Assembly (NCBI GenBank): GCA_036768485.1 | Contig: JAVLUZ010000054.1 | Span: 186,001 to 250,000 of the forward strand | DNA length: 64,000 bases | Source: Mermis nigrescens | Lineage: Eukaryota; Nematoda; Enoplea; Mermithida; Mermithidae | Direction: 5' to 3' | In this document: positions 56,444 through 64,000 of the stretch, piece after piece | Numbering within the stretch: position 1 is the first letter of the stretch | Layout: the number at the start of each line of letters is the position of its first letter | Translations under genes and position numbers: made by a program | Notes under the pieces: model-generated | What the model was told of the DNA's origin: nothing | Database searches by the model: none | Seen by the model: only the letters and a program-made list of their open reading frames with translations

Positions 56444-56823
56444 TAGTGTTATTTTGATATACCAAAAATAAATTTTTGTATGATTTTGGTAGGCAGGCAC
56501 TTGCTGGACTATCAATATCATATTTTAATTCTGTGAATTTTGGTATATCATATTCTTATCATATTAAAACTCTGGTAAATGTGAAAATATTTTTGATATA
56601 ATTTTGGCATAATTTTAGTATAAAGTGGTAGCACTTTTCCTTTTTTGCTCTTTATCTACTTACTTATTTTGTACATATGATGCAGTAAGTATTTTTCCAC
56701 AGGTTGTATTATCATATAGAGACAAATAACGTAAGTATGTATAAACATATGTATACTGAGCCGTGCACCCTCATACATGTAGTCTGTTGAGGTTTGTATA
56801 TACCTACATTATTTGTGTGTACT

Positions 56824-57314
56824 TCATTGGGCGTCGGGAAGATCGGTTTGGGAGTAATACACCCCCAGAAACCAAAATACCCCCCAGAATAAAATTTTTG
56901 AAATTTTTTTTTCACACAATTTTTTGATGCCAATGGATATTGCTCGATGAGAAACGTTGAAAAATGGTCTTTGTTCGCCATACCACCATTTTTAAGCACA
57001 CATGGGCGTGAGGGATATGCACCCCCAGAAGTTGAAATGCCCCCCATAAATCAAAATATTAGATAGTGATAGTGGATAGTGCTAGTGATAGTGTTTTTTG
57101 GATAGTGGATAGTGGATAGTGATAGTGCTTGATGAGAAACGTCAAAAAATTGTGTTTTATTCGCTATATGACAACTTTTAAGACCATTTTTTGACATTTG
57201 AAAATTTTTCACCCCCCCCCAGAATTTTGGTGCTGCCCACCTATGTTTTTAAGGCCATTTTTTCGACCTTTGAAAAAACTCGCACCCTCCCTCCAGAACT
57301 TTGGAGCCGCCCAT
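56824..57314 (-). mobile_element. Family A element, copy A11 (outer, carries A12 inside)
   Basis: It begins with a worn TCATTGGGCGTCGGG and ends GGAGCCGCCCAT. The flanks TGTGTACT and GGTGTACT match 7/8. The body has the family's ACCCCCAGAAACC and GATGAGAAACG words. Copy A12 interrupts it. Confidence 0.8.
56997..57245 (-). mobile_element. Family A element, copy A12 (nested inside A11)
   Basis: It begins CACACATGGGCGTGAGGG and ends GGTGCTGCCCACCTATG, with a perfect 8-bp duplication TTTTTAAG (56989-56996, 57246-57253) taken from the host copy. Inside, GGATAGTG has expanded into a short tandem array at about 57063-57130. Confidence 0.95.
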
Positions 57315-57424
57315 GGTGTACTCGCATACAATTAGTGCAGCTTAGTATGAGTGAAGTAACACCTGTCTGTGTTGATAAATGCGTAATATAAGGTGAGCTC
57401 AGCTCATCATTAAGGTTGGCTTAT

Positions 57425-57588
57425 AGTCTGCTTCACATAAGTTTGGGCATAAATTTTAAGAAGTTATTCAAAAGTTAGCCGACAGATTACGATAATTATA
57501 TATCAAATCAATGCTATAATTGCAATCTGTCAATTTGTTCTCGAACATCATTTTTAAAATTTATGCCCAAACTTGTGTGTAACAGACT
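57425..57588. mobile_element. Small inverted-repeat (MITE-like) element
   Basis: About 33-bp arms (AGTCTG, CACA, then AAGTTTGGGCATAAATTTT, and its complement) enclose about 100 bp. No certain target duplication was found. It lies inside H2. Confidence 0.8.
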
Positions 57589-58373
57589 GGGGAGATTACA
57601 ATTCATTAGGTAGGTAGGAATGATGACCATTAAATTATTTGTTCTCTTAATCCTTGTTTGCCACCTGTATTCTGGACCGTTGAGCTTCCCTGATTGTGAT
57701 CCAAATATTCCAAAATTTTGTTATTTGTCAAAAAGTGAATTGAATTCATATAAGTTTTAACTTAATCTCGTAAATTTTGAAAGTGTTTAAATAAATGAAT
57801 ATTTTTCGAAATTTACGTCTAAAAATGCAATGCTCGTGTTTTTGTAGAGTTTATTTCACAAAACCTTGAGCACTAAAATCAATTTTATACAATTAGTGAG
57901 CAAGTACAGAATTTGTTTCTAGGTAGATTACTGTGACACAAACTAGCTATGCTTATTCATTGCTATGCATGACATCGTAATTGTTGCTTCCGATTAAGTG
58001 AAAAATCGTTGGGAATGAGAGATAATCGTTTTACAAAAAATTGATTACTAGCATACTTAGCCTTTTGACTTCAAAATAAAATAAACGAGTCTTAAAATGT
58101 GCATAATTCATTATGGTGCATTGATATGCATGCATTTAATTACCCAACTATTTTGCTTACATAGGTATCTACTTTGAATGGTTTTGCAGAAAATACATAA
58201 TAGGTATACATAAGCACTACCTACCAAAAACATATTAAATATATACCAAATATCAAAAATATATCATATTTTAAATAAAAAACTGCAAAATATCTTATTT
58301 ATATCGTATTACTATTAAGCTATCTGTACCAATATCATATTTTAATTATTTTTGGGCTACCAAAATAACACTA

Positions 58374-61102
<2,729 letters not shown>

Positions 61103-61479
61103 TTGCTCTCAAACAAAATATCAAATTTGAAAACAAAATATGTAGTAAACACAATATTGAAGAGCAATTGCCCACCACTAAAACCCTGAAAATCATTTTT
61201 CTGTTTCAGATCATGTACTTTCCTTTTTTGTTTTCTAAAAATAAGTTTTAATTATAAATATATTATTTTAATAGCCAGCATGTTTAACAAATGATATTTA
61301 TGTATTTCTTGCACTTTTGAAAATAATTTTTAATAAATTATGCATTTAAACACATTATATTTTATGACAGAATATTATTCAAAATTATGAAATTTTCACT
61401 TAAACACTCAAGCGGTATAAAATTTTTAGTACTTGTATAATTAGTAATGAATAGTATTTTATAAACAAAAATGATTTTA

Positions 61480-62700
61480 CTTTCGAGTATGCAAAATGTT
61501 TATACTATTTTGAAGTAAAAAATCAGTTTAAAACAAATGTGAAACAATATAAGTATATCTAAAATTAATTTATTGAGAAAAATAGAAATATAACTTACCA
61601 TCTAAATACTTAAACAAGCTTTGTAAGTAGAAGAGACTGAATTTACTTTCAAAAGTACGCAAAATGTTTATATTATTTTTAAGTGAAAAATCAGTTTAAA
61701 ACAAATGTGAAACAATATAAGTAAATCTAAAATTAATTTTTCGAGAAAAATAAAAATATACTTTACTGTCTACATTGTTAAACAAGTTTTGTACGTAGGA
61801 GAGCCTGAATTTACTTTCAAAAGTACGCAAAATGTTTATAATATTTTGAAGTAAAAAATCAGTTTAAAACAAATGTGAAACAATATAAGTATATCTAAAA
61901 TTAATTTATCGAGAAAAATCAAAATAAACCTTATGGTCTAAATACTTAAACAAGTTTTGTATGTAAGAGAGACTGGATTTTCTTTCAAAAGTACGCAAAA
62001 TGTTTATACTATTTTGAAGTAAAAAAGCACTTTAAAACAAATGTGAAACAATATAAGTATATCTAAAATTAATTTATCTAGAAAAAAAATATACCTTACC
62101 ATCTAAATAGTATACCTTATCATCTAACTTGTTAAACAAGTTTTGTACACAAAAGAGACTGAATTTACTTTCAAAAGTATGCAAAATGTTTATACTATTT
62201 TTGGTCAAAAAATCTGTTCAAAACAAATGTGAAACAATATAAGTATATTTAAGATTGATTTATCAAGAAAATAAAAATTTACCTTTTGTCTGAATTGTTA
62301 AACAAGTTTTGTACACAGGAGAGACTTAATTTACTTTCAAAATTGCGCAAAATATTTATACTGTTTTGAAGTATAAAAAATCAGTTCAATAAATTCTAAC
62401 AAATGTGAAACATTATAAGTACATTCAAAATTAATTTATTGAGAACAATAAAAATATACCTTACCGTCTAAATTGTTAAATAAGTTTTGTACATAGAAGA
62501 GATTGAATTTACTTTCAAAAGTACACAAAATGTTTATATAATTTTTAGGTATAAAAATTCAGTTTAATAAACTCTTACAAATGTATTACATTGTAAGCAT
62601 ATTTAAAATTAAATTATCCAGAAAAAAATGAAAATCTTTCTTACCCTCTAATTTGTCAAACAACTTTCCTATGTAGGAAAGACAAATGCTTTCTTCTTTT
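61480..62700 (-). repeat. 168-bp tandem array with an open mini-exon in each unit
   Basis: There are seven units. The word GCAAAATGTTTA starts at 61491, 61659, 61827, 61995 and 62181, with variants near 62347 and 62525, giving periods of 168, 168, 168, 186, 166 and 178. On the minus strand every unit keeps an open frame close to ESKFSLSYVQNLFNNLDG. Most are followed directly by a donor-like G|GTAAG or AAG|GTATA. The most 5' unit (about 62700-62640) reads ESICLSYIGKLFDKLEG, followed by GTAAG, after an acceptor-like CTGGTCAG. The non-coding parts of the units are equally well conserved, so selection on the frames is not shown. Confidence 0.85.
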
Positions 62701-62704
62701 AAAC

Positions 62705-63003
62705 AATCTTCAAACTGACCAGCAAATAGCCAAAACCCTGTCATCTTTTTTTCGGCCCGTCAGCTGGTATTCCATATTATGCTGACGGGCCCTTTCTTTG
62801 TATAAATTTTTTGACCATTTGGAATACATTGGACATATTGAATCTCCAATTTGTGCTCTAAATAGCGGATTGGACTGAACGCCTAAAAAGAATGAGAACA
62901 TGAGCAAAAACCATATAACAAGAGGATATAAAAAGGCATTGCACAGCTTTAAAAAGTGAAGTTTTAAAATATAAGTAACTTTAAAATTATATATACTTTT
63001 CAT
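62705..63003 (-). CDS. Candidate 5' exon with hydrophobic leader, upstream of the mini-exon array
   Basis: This is a minus-strand frame of 97 codons. It holds a long hydrophobic stretch (FLYPLVIWFLLMFSFFLGVQS) that would serve as a signal peptide with cleavage after VQS, then NPLFRAQIGDSICPMYSKW and a basic part. Alternatively TTCTCATTCTTTTTAG| at about 62884 is a strong acceptor and the exon starts there at GCGTTCAG. The frame closes just before the acceptor-like CTGGTCAG that opens the first mini-exon of the array; the join between them is out of frame as it stands. It may be the 5' end of a secreted-protein gene. No family recognised. Confidence 0.35.
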
Positions 63004-63009
63004 AATATC

Positions 63010-63871
63010 TTGGATTTTAATGAAATATTGTAAAAACTTTGCAGGGGCAGCATGCTTGGCTCAATATGTAGATGTGAATTTTCGAAAATGAAACGTTTGA
63101 ATTGAAAATTATAGTGCTTTCAGTTTACTTAATACATGTGACACTGTGATATACAAATATTTTAGAGTGGGTATTTATTTAAATATATGTAAAGTCAGGC
63201 TCCATTGTCACTCACATAAAAGAATTTAATGGTCAGTGTGCGACAATATAATATTGTGTTTGCTTTGTACACTTTTCATTTATACTTTAAGATTATATAA
63301 TAACTCTGTGGAGTATACAAAGTTTTTCAAAAATTTAAAGGTCATGCTTGCAAATAAAAGGAGCACATATGAATATGAATTTTTATGCTACATAGCATAA
63401 TTGATCAAAATTTCATTTATTAAGCACAACCAACAGCCAAACCTATAACTTTATAATTTTACAGACATACATACTTTGCTTTGACATGTGATTTAAAAAA
63501 AAACACTTTTATTTATAATTAATTTTTCAACAAATGATAAAAAATAACACTTTGCATATATGCAATATATCACACTGTATAGTCGTAAAAAAGCTGATGG
63601 GAGTGATCCAACATGATAAGACTATGAAACTCGCTGTATATGATGCTTTCAACAATTTATTTACCCCATAATTGGTATACATTAAAAACAAAACACAGAA
63701 CAGAAATCAAAATTATAGATACAGATGGCACTGAGCATAAACTTTACTAGCAGGAAGGATGCTACGACTCCATCCAAAAATTTATAGAGGCTCTGAAATT
63801 TTGTGTAGAAGAAGTAGAAGGAGTAGAATTCACATATTACACTTTAATAAAACACGTTTCTGCAATGAAAC
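63010..63871. other. Non-coding stretch
   Basis: AT-rich sequence with no gene or repeat that I can name. Confidence 0.5.
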
Positions 63872-64000
63872 TACACCTGGGCGTGGAGGGGTTTGGGGGG
63901 TATGCACACCCCAGAAACCAAAATACTCCCCCCAGAAATCAAAATACCCCCCAGAATTCAATTTTTGAAAATTTTTTTCGCTTTTTTCGCAATTTTTTGA
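63872..64000 (-). mobile_element. Family A element, copy A13 (runs off the window)
   Basis: It begins TACACCTGGGCGTGGAGGGG and shows the family's ACCCCAGAAACCAAAATAC and AATTTTTTTCGCTTTTTTCG words. The remaining half lies beyond the window end. Confidence 0.93.

Larger units (their letters stand above)
56444..58373. mobile_element. hAT-like non-autonomous element H2
   Basis: Its ends are TAGTGTTATTTTGATATACC and, from the other side, TAGTGTTATTTTGGTAGCCC, both continuing AAAAATAA. The flanks CTGCCCAC and CTACCCAC give a 7/8 target duplication of 8 bp. It is 1930 bp with no transposase, and contains family A copies A11 and A12 and a small inverted-repeat element. Confidence 0.85.

Overview
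The window is AT-rich animal nuclear DNA, most likely from an invertebrate. It contains two long (TA)n tracts, satellite arrays, short GT..AG introns, and one transposable element nested in another almost throughout. The groups present (Polinton/Maverick, Gypsy, DIRS, BEL/Pao with an envelope gene, hAT-like and piggyBac-like non-autonomous elements) fit an arthropod or another invertebrate. An arthropod is my guess, not something the sequence proves. No rRNA, tRNA or CRISPR array was seen, and no host protein-coding gene can be named with confidence.

Layout. 1-12120 is a decayed Polinton/Maverick on the plus strand. It runs from an integrase tail with chromodomain through packaging ATPase, small structural proteins, a capsid-type protein, an adenain-like cysteine protease and a second capsid-type protein to a protein-primed family B DNA polymerase split by at least six introns. 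13377-15659 is a candidate two-exon gene of unknown function. 17126-21120 is a Gypsy-type pol (RT, RNase H, integrase) cut up by several insertions. 21.5-23.4 kb holds two minisatellite arrays of the same unit in opposite orientation. 23.86-29.0 kb is a DIRS-type tyrosine-recombinase retroelement (gag-like, RT-RNase H, recombinase, hairpin repeats). 29.3-33.07 and 45.22-45.76 kb hold minus-strand pieces of another retroelement: a gag split in two and an envelope-like piece.

33073-45218 is a complete 12.1 kb BEL/Pao-type element on the minus strand, inserted into that gag with a 5-bp target duplication (GTCTC). It has LTRs, gag, protease, RT, RNase H, integrase and a two-part envelope region resembling phlebovirus-type Gn/Gc. 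A 1.65 kb piggyBac-like element sits in its RNase H region. From 46.8 kb on the sequence is mostly non-coding: a TTAA element, a 30-bp minisatellite (49.96-51.05 kb), a 1.9 kb hAT-like element (56.4-58.4 kb), a (TA)n tract and a 168-bp tandem array (61.48-62.70 kb). Each unit of that array keeps an open minus-strand mini-exon, next to an exon that encodes a hydrophobic leader.

The connecting theme is a family of about 220-280 bp G/C-run elements ('family A' below), with imperfect terminal repeats of the type CAYACSTGGGC and 8-bp target duplications. At least 13 copies are present. Most sit inside other elements' genes, and two sit inside their own family at almost the same internal site. No transposase for this family is encoded here. 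The insertion order can be read directly: older Polinton, Gypsy, DIRS and gag-env elements, then BEL and hAT-like elements, then family A and TTAA elements.
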